Origin: Diadema setosum | Lineage: Eukaryota > Echinodermata > Echinoidea > Diadematoida > Diadematidae | Length of the DNA: 64,000 bases | Assembly: GCA_033980235.1 (NCBI GenBank) | Contig: CM067075.1 | Coordinates: 16,318,844 to 16,382,843 of the forward strand | Direction of reading: 5' to 3' | In this document: positions 1-12,383 of the stretch, piece by piece | Numbering within the stretch: position 1 is the first letter of the stretch | How the letters are laid out: each line of letters begins with the position of its first letter | Notes under the pieces: generated by a model | What the model was told of the DNA's origin: nothing | The model's database searches: none | What the model saw: only the letters and a program-made list of their open reading frames with translations | Translations under genes and position numbers: made by a program

Positions 1-783
1 AGCGTACTTCCAGTGACAATTTATTCTATAAACACAAAACACTACAATTTTTTTAATGAAAACAAACAAATATAAAATAGATAAAACATGAAGTAAGAAA
101 ATACCACAAAAGTCCGAGTCACATGACGGGGTGGTTTAATGAAAAGTCTGACTTTGTCTATATATAGACACATGATTGTTCTCGAGAGGAAATTTAAGAA
201 CATCAGAATGAGAGAGAGAGAGAGAGAGAAGGGGGAATCAATGAATGATCCATCAAGTGCATTTCAGGAACAAGTCATAATCCTCAGATGAGATTGTCAT
301 CGGGTGGAAGGAGCACAGACGGGTTTTTCAAATAAAAACGTCGGAAAAGAGATATAAATGATGATATAACCCATTTGCATCTTTTTATTGAACCGAAAAG
401 GTGTGTGTGTGTGTGTGTGTGTTATTATGTGTGTGTAATGATCGATCAAACAGGTGTATCAACATTAGGAACGGACGACAACTTATTAGATGGGATTTCG
501 TTGGGAGGGAAAATATTTTTTTTTTTTTAATGAAAATGTGGTAAAAGAAGTATGAATCATGACATACAATGTAAGCTTCTTTCAAGCTTACGAATGAAGA
601 GAAAAGATGTGTGTCTGTGGGGGCCAGAGAGGACTCATGTAAAAAAAAATAAAAAATAAAAAAAAATAAAAATAAACAAACAGGAAGTTCTTTCGCTTCA
701 ACTAATAAAATGGGGCGAAAGAAATATATATAAATCTAAAAATATGGGGCCCGCAGACCCGTGGATTTCCACGGGTGCTGCTA

Positions 784-836
<53 letters not shown>

Positions 837-1108
837 TATATATGGCCATTTAAACTGTCAATATAGTTGTTAAACACCAAAACATTTTAGATATAGTGCA
901 TGGCGTTATTCAGTCTTCTATAAACTGACACCATTGATTACTTTCTTCTATGCACATGCATGTGAAGTGTGAACATGAGAATGAAGACGATGTTAGTTAT
1001 GATATTTCGTTGTATTTTTCTTTTGTCCTTAAAAGAACAGTCCCTTACGAGGTGGTTCTGGAAATCTGCTGCACGGTATAGGAGCGAAAGAAAGTGATAA
1101 ATATTCAT
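1..1108. repeat. Intergenic microsatellite-rich stretch
   Basis: No convincing gene. It holds an (AG)n tract at about 210-229, (GT)n at about 402-430, A-rich runs at 640-675 and a (TA)n tract at about 785-830. Short ORFs here run through these simple repeats and have no recognisable domain. Confidence 0.7.
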
Positions 1109-2613
1109 TACACTCTTAAAAAGAATTAGGGTAAATCAACATTTAAAAGGGGCGAGGAGTGACAGTGTTTTTAAAATGTTATAGTCATCCTTTTATTCAG
1201 CTGAATCCAACAGTTAGATGTGCTAGATACAGCAAGAAAAGGGGTGAATACAACATTTTTAAAACGCTGTCACTCCTCGCCCCTTTTAAAACGCTGATTT
1301 ACCCTTTTTATGCCTCCGCCACGAAGTGGTGCCGGAGGCATTATGTTTTCGTGTTGTCCGTCCGTCCGTCCTTCCGTCCGTCCGTAATGAATTTTGTGGA
1401 CAAGGTAACTATCGAAACCTGTTGAGGTATCCTAATGAAACTTGGCATGTATGTGTATTAGGGGGTGAAGTTGTGCCTATCAACTTTTGGGTGCACATGC
1501 TCAAGGTCAAAGGTCAAAAGGTCAAGGTCAAATACATAAAATTTCACTATTTCCACCATATCTATTGAATGCCTGAAAATATTTTCTTGAAACTTAGTGT
1601 ATACATGTTTTACCCAATTAAGATTCTCTGGTGAAAGTTTGGGTCATGAGGTCAAAGGTCAAAGGTCAAAAGGTCAGGGTCAAATACATAAAATTTCACT
1701 ATTTCCACCATATATATTGAATGCCTGAAGAGATTTTCTTGAAACTTAGTGTATACATGTATTGCCCAATTAAGATTCTCTGGTGAAAGTTTGGGTCATG
1801 AGGTCAAAGGTCAAAGGTCAAAGGTCAAAAGGTCAAGTAAAAATATTAAAACTTCTTTTTTTTCTCCGTACCTTAGAAAATTGTTCAAGGTATCTTCATG
1901 GAACATATTATGTACATGTACTGACTGGAAGTGATTATCTATAGAATGTAGGGTTCATGGGGTCAAAGGTCAAGTGCAAGACTTCAAAATTTTACTATTA
2001 CCCTCATATTTATGCAATGCCAGCAGGGTTATTTTTTTTACACTTGGTGTATGCGTGTGTAACCTAATAGAAATTCTCTGGAAAGTTTTTTTTTTTTCTC
2101 TTTTAGCCTCAAAGGTCAAAAGGTCAAAGATCAAGTGAATAAATTGTGAACTAACTTTTTCCTCCATATCTCGGAAGTGGCTCAAGTTACCCTGAAACTT
2201 AGTACATATTATGCATGTTCTACCTGAAAGTAATTATCTTATGAATTTTAGGGTCAAGGGGCAGATGAAAATGGTAACAATTTACTATTCAATTCAGAAA
2301 TTGCACTTTTTCTCCACACCTGTACCTTGAAAATTACTCAATGCCTAAATGTATGAATGGGTCAAAGTCAAGTTAAAGTCCTTAAATCCCTAGATACATG
2401 ATGCTCTCCTATTCATCCAATTAAACCTACGTCAAGGAAGGTAAACATTCAACACATTTGTGACAAACTTGTCATTCCAATATTTTGCCAATTTTGTGAA
2501 AATGTAATCACACAGTGTCCACATGTACTATCTAGACCTATTGGGAAAATCATGCATTATGGCGGAGGCATACCAGTCGCCAAAGCGACATTTCTAGTCT
2601 TTTTTAGAGTGTA
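1109..2613. mobile_element. Foldback/TIR MITE, split by a later insertion
   Basis: A short TIR, TACACTCTTAAAAAG at the left and TTTTTTAGAGTGTA at the right, brackets a foldback. The left block around 1130-1175 (TTTAAAAGGGGCGAGGAGTG, then ACAGTG) is repeated inverted at about 1255-1305. The right tip is separated from the body because the GCCTCCGCC element at 1308-2597 inserted near it. The family is not identified; the TA at both tips would fit a mariner-type target site. Confidence 0.55.
1308..2597 (+). mobile_element. Family A Helitron/HINE-like element, copy 1
   Basis: It starts with TTATGCCTCCGCC, which folds back on CGGAGGCATTATG about 30 bp later. A GTCCGTCC array (about 1358-1385) follows, then degenerate repeats rich in AGGTCAAAGGTCA. 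It ends with the subterminal GGCGGAGGCATA, a GTCGC-CAAA-GCGAC hairpin (2576-2589) and CTAG (2594-2597) followed by T. Other copies lie at 22355-23472, 44756-45540 and 54747-55754. There is no transposase ORF. The layout (subterminal inverted repeats, microsatellite, 3' hairpin) is that of non-autonomous Helentron-type elements (INE-1/DINE-1/pearl). The class call is inference. Confidence 0.7.
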
Positions 2614-2736
2614 CGTCATCACAGAAATGAAGACCCCCCCCCCCCCCGGACAATTTCGAGGACAACTCAGACAACGCAGCAATAATCTATCCAATCGATA
2701 CTCTTCACATCAGTTTTGTCTGATCTGAGATAGAAC

Positions 2737-2789
2737 CAAGGAGCTATGTAATAGCTCCTTGATAGAACCAAGGAGGTATGACCTCCTTG
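2737..2789. repeat. Two adjacent CAAGGAG hairpins
   Basis: 2737-2761 is CAAGGAGCTA, a short loop, then TAGCTCCTTG. 2769-2789 is CAAGGAGGT, ATG, ACCTCCTTG. They sit 7 bp apart and are variants of one palindrome, with matching changes on both arms (GAGCT/AGCTC versus GAGGT/ACCTC). Confidence 0.75.
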
Positions 2790-3241
2790 AGTGAACCGAA
2801 AGCCCCGAACTCCAACGTGGAAGGTCTGGACAATCTCTTCCTATTTTACCTTTTCCTTCCTTTCCATGTCGCAGTCTCTCACCGCTTTTATTTCTGTCTT
2901 TTTCTCGTTCTCCCTCTGCCTTTACGTCTTCACGTTTCCTCGTCTCTTTCCCTCTCCACTTCCCCTCGGTTGCTCTGCCCATTTTATCTCTCCAAACGTT
3001 GTTATTTGTTATCGATACTTGGGTAAAAAAAGAGATATTTCCTTTCACTTTCCAATCTATTTTTATCCCATCTCCTTCCTCTTCCACACAAAATCGAGCC
3101 GTTCATTTTTTTTTCTCAATGCGGCACCATGTATAATAAGGCAACTTGTTTTCACAGGTATGTCTTGTGTATCTTATAGATTCTTACAGTCTCATCTTAT
3201 CTAGCCTTCTCACCTTGAATGAATGAATGAATGAATGGATG

Positions 3242-3277
<36 letters not shown>

Positions 3278-3846
3278 CGATTGATTTATTCCTTCATTTT
3301 TTCATGCTTGTATGACAAAAGTTAACTAAACAAAGTTGTTGAATACAATATTGTTTAAATCTAACAGTTGAAACAGATGTAGACGTTATTCCATGAAACA
3401 AAACTACAAAACGAAGTCATGTCACGAGTACGACACCTACGAGTCACACAGCTCACGAGCTAGACAGTATCTAAGTGAACAAGGCCCATGAGATTATACG
3501 GTCCACCAGCTGGACACTATATAGGCAACTAAAGCCCACATGAGCTCGACACTAGGCAAACCATGCCCACGATCTCGACACTAGGCAAACAATGCCCACG
3601 ATCTCGACACTAGGCAAAAAGGCCAAGGAGACTGACATTACATCACGGGGCTTTACCTCGCTTAATGTATACGCAGTGTCGGTTTCGTGGGCATTTTCAC
3701 TCGGTGCCGGACTCACCACATTCGCATGCTCGTGGGCCTTGCTTGCCCGATAGCTTGTGGGCCGTATGACTCGTGGGTGTCGGGTTCGTGGGATGACCCC
3801 GTACTCGACCAGTTACGGACGCCCCAACTGAAATCACTCCGTCACA

Positions 3847-3878
3847 CCAAGGAGGTATGAGAGAACATACCTCCTTGG
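3847..3878. repeat. CCAAGGAGGTATG perfect hairpin
   Basis: CCAAGGAGGTATG is followed by a 6-nt spacer and its exact inverse CATACCTCCTTGG: a 13-bp perfect stem of the same type as the hairpins near 2.75 kb. Confidence 0.8.
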
Positions 3879-5099
3879 TCACACATGCTTCCTCGCGGCT
3901 GCAGACGTCATAGGCGCGGTTTCCCAGCAAGATACATTGTAATATCAAAACAATCGGTAGTATCAACAATTTTTTTTTTCAGAAATCGCAGTGACAACGG
4001 CGATGATGAGAATCATTATGATTATGCTGTCATACGGTATTATTTGATGCTGTTTATCAGCGAGATTTATATCTGCGACGCGAACGCTGATACGACGGTA
4101 ATTATATAGGCCAAAAATGTTGTTCTGCACGTACATGAAACAGGTGTTTCCATTGTCCAACCTGGGAGGTCTTCGTTGTCTTAGCGTCAGCGTCCCAGTT
4201 AGACTCCCAGATCTAAACGACTGGGGTGATAATTTAATACTGATTGTGGTGGTGTGCCTGAGTATGAATTAATCCAATGCTGTGGAGTTAGATTTTGCCT
4301 ATAGGGCCTATAAATAAATTTTGTCATATCTGTCTGTGTGTTGTGATAGATATACCATGCACATATTCCAGATGCTGATCGAATTTTTTTCGTGTTTTTT
4401 TTTTTCGTGTTTTTTTTTTTTTTTTTTGGGGGGGGGGACGTAGCACGAAAGCACAATATCATGACCATCTTCTTTTCAAGTGTTAGTCTACCAAAGCAAC
4501 GAGCCTTGTTTATTATTTTGGTCACGGCTCTGAAAGAGAGACCCGCAGGAATCCATCTTAACTGTGGTAAACATAATCTAGTGCCTGTTCTATCAACATG
4601 ATCAAATGTTGTGATACGCGCCGCGCGGGTTCTTTTTCACTTTTCTTTTTCTCTTCAATCTCAGTTTATCGATCGAGTCCTCACGCATATCAAAAACAAA
4701 ATGGGAGATTCAACTTGTGTATTATGCCTTGTTGCTTTTATTGCAGCACAAGTTTCCAAAATACAGGTAGATATTCCACAACACTAACAAGATACATCCA
4801 GCCTGAGAGCTATCTATCCCATGTCTGTCCTCTCCGAACTCCAGGTTCAGACTCTCTTTTCCTCTAAGAAAGCTATCCCACAACAACTCGAAACAAAAGA
4901 TACTACAGACAAGGCAGCGCTGTACTGCGTTACCATGGTGACCACAGTGCACTGCTCTGTCCTGAAAGTGAAAAATGTGCAAAACCCTCTTGCATCTTGT
5001 ATTTACATTGATTTAGGGAAAGAGAAGGAAAGGCTGTTTAAAACTAGGACGGGTGCCTGATATTGTATTTGTACAGTTTTTTATTATGATATTGGCAGT

Positions 5100-6440
5100 A
5101 GAAGTGGGCACTGCAAAATGTCACACTGCAGCACAGCACCACAGCTGACAGTTGACCGCTCTGCCTGACCTTATGATAAAGTACCCCTTGGCCCAAAGCC
5201 TCATTATCACTGACCATAACAAATCACCACCTCTTAGGGAAGAACACCGCCACTGACCCCTCACTCTTTAGTGTTTCCGGGGTCGTTTTTCTTCCAAGTT
5301 CAGGGCAAGTAGATCTCATTGTGTGCATAAATAAGATGACAGGGAAATATACCAGTTGCTGTCTGATTGACGCGTCCTAATGCCAGGCAGCTAAAAAACA
5401 AAATCTGACCTCAGACTGGACGGAGACTTCGTGTGCATCTTTGACCCCTGAAGAGGAAGTGAGTTTGACCACGACCCCCACTTCGCTGTCATGATCGAGC
5501 CATATAAAAACCCTGAAAACTCGGACTTAGCAGGGACTTTGAAATTGCCATTGACTGCTGATTATGCTGCCCGAGATCAGCTCGTCTAGCTGATTTTTCT
5601 CCTCAACTTCATGACTTTTGGCTGAAAACTGTGAGAGGACTTTGTTTCGTCAGGCAGTCCTTGTTTCTCCGCAATATTTGGCTGAAAATTTTGAGAGGAC
5701 TTTGCTTCGCCTGGCAGCCCTTGCTTTTCAGCCTATGCCTCGACAGCCTGGAAATAAGCATCTTTCCCCGGGAGGAGAACAGCATCGCAGCCCACAATCA
5801 GTCTATTACAACCGGCAATTATGCAGAAACTGTTGACTCTGTATACACGTGTATAAGAGGATAATAGCCTGATAATGTCCGCTCAATCTCTGCCGATGAC
5901 TGTCACAATGCGGCATCTACATCATTTCAGGCAAATCTGACTCTTTGCTCCTTGCCACATTCATGCCGAGCATCCAGTCGACCGTCATCCCGTTCCCGTT
6001 TTATCTCGTTTTGGACCCGTCGTGTTCGAGCTTTTCGCCCCGATCTCGTCCGTCGCGCTCATCTTCGACGACGCCCTCCTCGCGAAGTGACGCACGCCAT
6101 TCAAGAGATTTTTCGCGGAACATTCCTGGACTTAACATAAACTGGAGATTTCGCGCCCTGATACACCGTGTTAGATTATTGGTGGTAAATGTTTATATCA
6201 ATATTTGGAATTTCCTAATTCGGATAATATCTGTGGATCCACATTATTGAGCTTGATGTTGAACAAGTCAAGAGGGGTAATGTACGTTTGTTCAATTTAT
6301 ACTTAGTTGTAAGCATTATTCTGAACGCCAGAATAATATAAGATTTTTGTCTGTCACTACAACGCTATAAATGACAGCGTGTTGATACAGGTATGATCCT
6401 GATCGATTGTAAATAAAGTCCGTTCAATTAAGAAGGCCAT
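5100..6440 (+). mobile_element. Possible solo LTR or promoter-bearing repeat
   Basis: A TATA-like TATAAAAA at 5503-5510 is followed about 900 bp later by an AATAAA at 6412-6417. Between them lies a 60-bp direct duplication (5616-5675 and 5676-5735), which keeps frame over 20 codons. The whole is more GC-rich than its surroundings. This is what a long terminal repeat or an orphan promoter plus terminator could look like. I could not define TG/CA ends or a target duplication, so the call is weak. No gag or pol is visible nearby. Confidence 0.25.
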
Positions 6441-9001
6441 TGCAAATGTAAACTGAACTGTCTCACATGTGTTTGCTTTAACCTCGTTGTCTCGTAAACA
6501 ATTACAAAAAAAATAAAAATAGGGGAATTGGTTATTGACCCTTGCGCGTGCAATTTAAGCAAAACAATAACAAGCACTCACACTATTACAACAATACCAG
6601 TTCTTCCTAAACCGCTATGTATACAGACCCAATTACATTCAGGGTGGCCATTCAATTTCAAACAATGCAACCCCCAACTTGTGCACATAAAAACGTTCAT
6701 GGCCCCAAGATACAAAAGAGTTGTAGATCCCTCTAAACACATCTATATACAAAAGCTACTTAATTCCTCTGGGAACACAACTTTATTGCCTACCCTGACA
6801 AATCCACTAACTGTACAAACCCATGAGTCAACTTCACTAACAATACAGGCACATAATTAAAAGCTACACTAACTTTGTAATTTCCTGCAGGAAGTTTACA
6901 CACTCTAGTCTATTTGCAACCCGAACTCTGCTGCTATCATCCACAAAAATTGTGATTTACCACACAAATTTTGAAAATCAAAACCAATATCAGTTCTGAT
7001 CAGATGGCAACTTCCGTCATATAATATGAGGTGAGACTTTAGATACAATTTAGCAAAGAGAGAGAGAGAGAGAGAAACCCACAAATCCCACCAATTATGT
7101 TTTGCTTTCCACCATAATTGTCAGTTTCACAATAAAATAAATACATGCATTCTCCTTGCTGTGGTTACTACAACATAATTTGATTCGAAGTATATGATTA
7201 TATGATGTCAATTCAAGAAAGGTAAAGAATTCTTTAGATTGTTATTCAGGTGAGGAGAGCCACTGTGCGAGTCGATATTTTTTTTTTCCTCCGCCTCATC
7301 TAATTAGCAAAAATTATGCACTTGTCACCAATTAGATGGTCTACAGTATACAATCGAAATATCGCCAGTCCTGTCATGTTTACACTATATGCAGTAACAA
7401 AAACAAATCATTATACACTCTTGTGCATCGTTTAATCAAAACATGCACACAGATGGTGATTATCATATTCAACCAATCACGGAAATGAGGGCTCTATCAC
7501 CTTGATCCATGAACGAAAGTAAAAGTTCATCATTATACTTCTCTTTCTCTCTCCATATCTCGCTTTATAACTATCGTCGATCAATGCGCCCACGCAACAA
7601 ACACTTTTTTTGTGATTCTCGGCCTTCGTTACAATCCTTGCAACGGGATAGTTCTCTTTGAATGCAGTTTACCAGTCGGTCATTGCAGGGAGGTGAGACG
7701 GTGCACTGGCCTCATAGTACCACACTGAATAACTGAACATTGTTCCCTACATAAGAAAAGCAGGAGGCAGATATATGATCGGGAGAACCATCAAGAAAGC
7801 TTGGTAAGTATGCTATTATAATTATGTGCTACTTATTGTAAGACGCGTAGTTCACACTTTATAATATGCATTTACGTCGAGTGCCCCAGTGTAGCAGCAG
7901 GGAGGTGAGTCTCACCTCCCAGGTAGCAGCCAGCAAGCAACACACAGCTAGCTGCATACATACAGAGCATGCAGCGTACATCGCAGAACAGTCGAGTCCA
8001 AACGCTCTGCAAACCACTCCCGGTTTGGGGAATTTCCCATACTTGCAGCGCAGCATCGCATGCTGCATCGATCAGACATCGTGTGTGCAGTCATAATGTA
8101 AAGGCAAAAGCCCTCGCTGGACAACCGTGTTGCGACAGTGCGGGACATTGCACGGTAATCATGTTCCGTCAGGAGCTTTTCGTACAGCAGCAGGCATCGA
8201 ACGTGCCCATTTCAACTTCAACACCTTTAACGTTCAGTTTTAAGTGACTGTATTGTCATATGGATGGTTTTAACTGCAGATTCCGATTTCCATCTTGGTC
8301 GTGGTTAAAGACCTACCGGGCCGTGCGAACAGGGCTGTGCTGTGTTTACTGGTAGTCTGGTCAAGGTTGATACAATGGCCAATGAATGCATATGAGTGAC
8401 TAATATGTAGCATGGATAGATGAGGTAAATTGTGCACAGTTTTCGTTGGATTTTACGCGAGGATGGCCACGCACTCACAAATTATCTTTGCAAGTTTCAT
8501 CTCTGCTTTTTCACTCCCTTTCTTATCATATTATAAAGACAAGAAGTACTTTAAAGGAACAAATACAGCCTGAAATCCCAAACTAACATCTCATGTCATG
8601 GGGTAATTTTCGAAAGGCCGATTCGGAAAGAGCTTGTTGGTTTACAATCCACTGGCACTAGAACAGGAGAATGCACTGATATAATAATATTATGTACCCT
8701 TCCGTTGAATACACAGGAAACCTCATGTCCTTCCATATGAGTATGTAGGAACTGCATTAGATACAGAGCTCTATGTTAAATATCTCTGTAATTTTCCTTC
8801 AGCAAATTATAGCTATTTTTCCTTGTCTTTAATAACCCTAAGAAATTGAGAAATATAGTCTGATAGACCTGCTTGATAATTATGAAGTGTTCACATTTTA
8901 GTTTAATTTGCATACGATGCCTTTCACAACATGACCAGCAGTGACAAAGAAAGACAGAGAGCTTTGTGAATGGTTGTTTGATTTAATGATGATAATGATA
9001 A
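6441..9001. other. Intergenic, no gene recognised
   Basis: An ORF at 6528-6860 (about 110 codons, Thr/Ile/Pro-rich) has no recognisable domain and no splice context. There is an (AG)n tract at about 7057-7074 and a near-perfect palindrome at 7900-7920. Nothing else supported. Confidence 0.5.
7900..7920. repeat. GGGAGGTGAG near-perfect palindrome
   Basis: GGGAGGTGAG, one T, then CTCACCTCCC: a 21-bp inverted repeat with a one-base centre. It resembles the CCAAGGAGGT hairpins at 2.7 and 3.8 kb but is not identical to them. Confidence 0.75.
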
Positions 9002-11370
9002 CTAGACTCGGAATTTGTCAAGACTGACAAATTAGGTGATCCGATCTGTTCGTAAATCAACGATTTGAGTCTCCTGATCCCAATAGGCATGACCATACCG
9101 GTTTCATCTGTGTTTAGTGGACATTGGCCGTGTGATGTTTGGATTCTCATTTAGAAAAGGGAGTCAGACCTGCCATCTATGGTACACAATTCCGTATACA
9201 CTAACGAAGATACAGAATGAAGTATATTTGACCTTTGACCCAACTTTGCACAGACAAGATGGCATCTGAGCAAAAAGTGGTTATTTTGTGAAATGATCCT
9301 TGTAACATGGTCTTTACGTGTGCAAAATATGGGAAAGATAGGACATGTATTCACCAAGATACAGGATGATACATTTATGACCTTTGACCCTAATTTACAT
9401 ACCCAAGATGACGTCTGATCAAGTAGTTGTAATTGTATGAAATAATGTACGTGACATGAACTAAACATGTGCAAAATATGGGGGTGATAAGGCCTGTTTT
9501 TCTTGAGTTATTGTAAAGAAAGTTGCTGAAAGAAAGAAATATCTCAATACATCGAAGATCAGCTTTAATTTCAATCAAGTTTTTGGACGTGATCCCGACA
9601 TCGTATGAACAATGAAGGACATATTTTCGATAGCCCAAAGTCTCAGCTACAACATATTAAAATCTGGGAGAAATTCACCGAAGCATAAGTGAGCTAGTGC
9701 TCGATAAAGACAATCATGTCAATTTTCACATCTACAAAAATCCCCTCCCATAGAGATAACACGTCATAACGAAGATAAAGAAAGAAGTACATATGACCTT
9801 TGACCCCACTTTGCACAGCCAAGATGGCATCTGAGCAAAAAGTGGTTATTTTGTGAAATGATCCTTGTAACATGGTCGTTACGTGTGGAAAATATGAAAA
9901 AGATTGGACATGTATTCACCAAGATACAAGATGATACATTTATGACCTTTGACCCTAATTTACATACCCAAGATGACGTCTGATCAAGTAGTTGTTATTT
10001 TATGAAATAATGTACGTGACATGTACTAAACATGTGCAAAATATTGGGCTGATAGAGCTTGTTTTTCTTGAGTTATTGTAAAGAAAGTTGCAAAAAGAAA
10101 GGAATATCTCAATACATCGAAGATAAGCTTTAATTTCAACCAAGTTTTTGGACATGATCCCGACACCGTATGAAAAAATGAAGGGCACACTTACGATAGC
10201 GCAAAGTCTCAGCTACATTATATCAAAATCTGGGAGAAATTCACCGAAGCATAAGTGAGCTAGTGCTCGAAAAAGACAGTCATGTCAATTTTCATTTCCA
10301 GAAAAACTGCACTCCCATAGAGATAACACGTAAACTGGTCAAATTTGACAAGATTACTTTCAATCCATTTTTACGAGGTGATACCGTCATCCAATCAAAA
10401 TGTTGTTATTACACTTATGAAAGAGTATTTGATAAGCTACAACATACTGAAATCTGGGTGAAAATTAGCGAAGGATAAGTGAGATACGCTCGAGTGAACT
10501 TGAAATTTGATGACGTCATTTTGAAAATTTACTTTTTTAATTTTATTAAGAAATTTGATATCTTTTAATCATTTTTCCAGCATCGCCAACCCATGAATTG
10601 ACATGTACAACTCATCAGCTTTCAGAATATGTCAAGAAAATGGGGGGTCACCGTCCATCCTGACGAGTAAAATCGGATTCAAAATTGGCGGTTTTTTGGC
10701 ATTGTTGGACTGTATATCGCCATTGACGCGCGCGCGGAATTTCAACTTTGACGGGTCCGTATGACGTCATATTGAGTCGGATTGACTTGAAACTTGGTAG
10801 AAATATTCCTTGACATTTCAGGCATCCAATAAGTTTGAAAAAATGGGAAATTTCCATTGCATATGAGCTGTGCGTGCGTATATGTGCGCGCGCGTACGCG
10901 TCCGTCCAATTTTTTCAATTTTTCAAAAAATGCTCCAAATGGTCTGAAACGTGTGCAAAAAAAATTTGAGCTCGATTTGAGCATACAAATATTTCAACGC
11001 GCGCGTACGCGCACGTTTTAAGAGAAAATATGAATTTTGAGAATATGAGTAGAATGCGCTTGACTTGAAATATATGTGACGTAAATTTCATTGAAAAATT
11101 CCATTCCATTAATGAGATATGATTGAGAATGTGTTTTCATATAATGACGTCATAGTGACGTCACGGTCGACTGATCACTTTGATTTTAGTTCGATTGCCG
11201 TCTTCGGGAGACGATACATATATGGTATAAGTTTGAAATTGATAGGAAGAGGACTTTCTGAGCTAATCGATACACAACTTTTGGGGAGAAAGAAGAAAAA
11301 GAAGAAGAAGAAGAAAGAATCCGTACAAAAACAGAAGGTGATCCGAGAGGATACTCGGATCACCTAATAA
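9002..11370 (-). mobile_element. Family D Helitron/HINE-like element (about 2.4 kb)
   Basis: Read on the - strand, the 5' end is TTATTAGGTGATCCGAG, which folds on CTCGGATCACC (11342-11364). The 3' end has a subterminal GATCACCT, a perfect 8-bp hairpin AATTTGTC/GACAAATT (9012-9033) and CTAG (9002-9005) followed by T. Inside are two direct repeats of roughly 0.55 kb (about 9.15-9.72 and 9.72-10.33 kb), each with GACCTTTGACCC blocks, plus a purine tract at 11288-11317. No transposase ORF is visible. The family assignment is inference from the shared end structure. Confidence 0.65.
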
Positions 11371-11584
11371 TGATGGTGATCATAATAATGATAGTAATCA
11401 GGGCTGGTGGACTGTTTTTCAAAGTGGGGGGGGGGGGGGAAGTAAGACCCTGAAAAGATCCCCCTCCCCCAGCCCAGCCAGTTGCCTTATCTCACTTAAG
11501 CATTTTCTCCATTTTCTCTTTATTTCCATCCCTCATGTGAGTTTAGATAACCTTGAATCATGTGTGGTGACCCAGCTAGGTATA
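11371..11584. other. Short spacer with G-run
   Basis: Holds a G homopolymer at about 11427-11440 and C-rich DNA. No gene seen. Confidence 0.5.
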
Positions 11585-12156
11585 TTAAAGGACAAGTTCA
11601 CCTTCATAAACATAAGGATTGAGAGAATGCAACAATATTAGTAGAACACATCAGTGAAAGTTTGAGGAAAATTGGACAATCGATGCAAAAGTTATGAATT
11701 TTGAAAGATTTTTGTGTTGGAACCGCTGGATGAGGAGACTACTACAGCTTGTGAGTCATATGCGTACAACAGTATACAGAAAATGTAAAGAAAATTCAAC
11801 ATATTTTTACTTTTTTCGCATAATAAAAGAGCACTTGCCTCTTTCTAAAGGCAGGGGGAATAATATTACCCATAACATTTGTCGGTAACGAGTCGGGGGA
11901 ATGTGTACTTTTTTCAAAAGATGAAATTTTGTGAAATTCTCTTTTTATTTTCCTTATATTGTTGTACGCATGTGACATCTAAGTTATTCACACACTGCAG
12001 TAGTCTTCTTATCCAGCGGTTGCTGCACAAAAACTTCAAAAATTCATAACTTTTGAACGGATTGTCCAATTTTCCTCAAACTTTCAATGATGTGTTCTAC
12101 TAATATTGCTACATTCTCTCAATCCTTATGTTTATGAAGGTGAACTTGTCCTTTAA
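11585..12156. mobile_element. TTAAAGGACAAG long-TIR MITE, copy 1 (intact)
   Basis: TTAAAGGACAAGTTCACCTT at 11585 is matched by AAGGTGAACTTGTCCTTTAA ending at 12156. The inverted arms extend about 170 bp inward with few mismatches. The centre holds no ORF. Degenerate relatives lie at about 12.91-13.51 kb and 45.78-47.10 kb. Confidence 0.8.
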
Positions 12157-12308
12157 ATCTTGCATGTCATTGGCTAGCCATGAAAATTAAATGATAGGGT
12201 TTATGTGTGCAGTCACTGAGAAAAGAATGTTGCCATCTACCAAAGTAGTAGCAACATCAGTAATGCTTTACAATGAATAAAGAGGTTGTATATTCTTGAC
12301 TCTGATTG

Positions 12309-12359
12309 ACCTTTGACCTTTTTTCTTTTTCTTTTCTTTTTCTTTTTTTTTTTTAATAG
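12309..12359 (+). promoter_or_regulatory. Pyrimidine tract and 3' splice site before first coding exon
   Basis: TGACCTTTGACCT (a DR1-type motif) is followed by about 33 nt of almost pure T/C and TAATAG ending at 12359. This is a strong 3' splice acceptor, so a 5' untranslated (or short coding) exon must lie upstream. I could not locate it. Confidence 0.6.
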
Positions 12360-12383
12360 CAGCACCAACCAAGCAGTTTGAAA

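Larger units (their letters stand above)
2614..5100. other. Intergenic stretch with palindromes and short tandem repeats
   Basis: No supported gene. Contents: three short hairpins built on CAAGGAG (2737-2761, 2769-2789, 3847-3878), GAAT/GATT tetranucleotide repeats at about 3218-3280, and a tandem repeat of about 33 bp with the core CACGATCTCGACACTAGGC at about 3535-3620. T/G homopolymers lie at about 4397-4438. ORFs of 60-137 codons here are in low-complexity sequence and show no domain. Confidence 0.6.

Noticed and set aside
1326..1568. Short ORFs with VRPSVLPSVR-type peptides
   Set aside because: Translations of the GTCCGTCC array of family A; the same peptide appears in every copy.
2710..3204. 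Overlapping ORFs of 125 and 137 codons on both strands
   Set aside because: Pyrimidine-rich low-complexity DNA; both strands open, which points to composition rather than coding.
3535..3620. Possible CRISPR-like array
   Set aside because: Only about 2.5 direct units with no unique spacers, in a eukaryotic genome; a plain tandem repeat.
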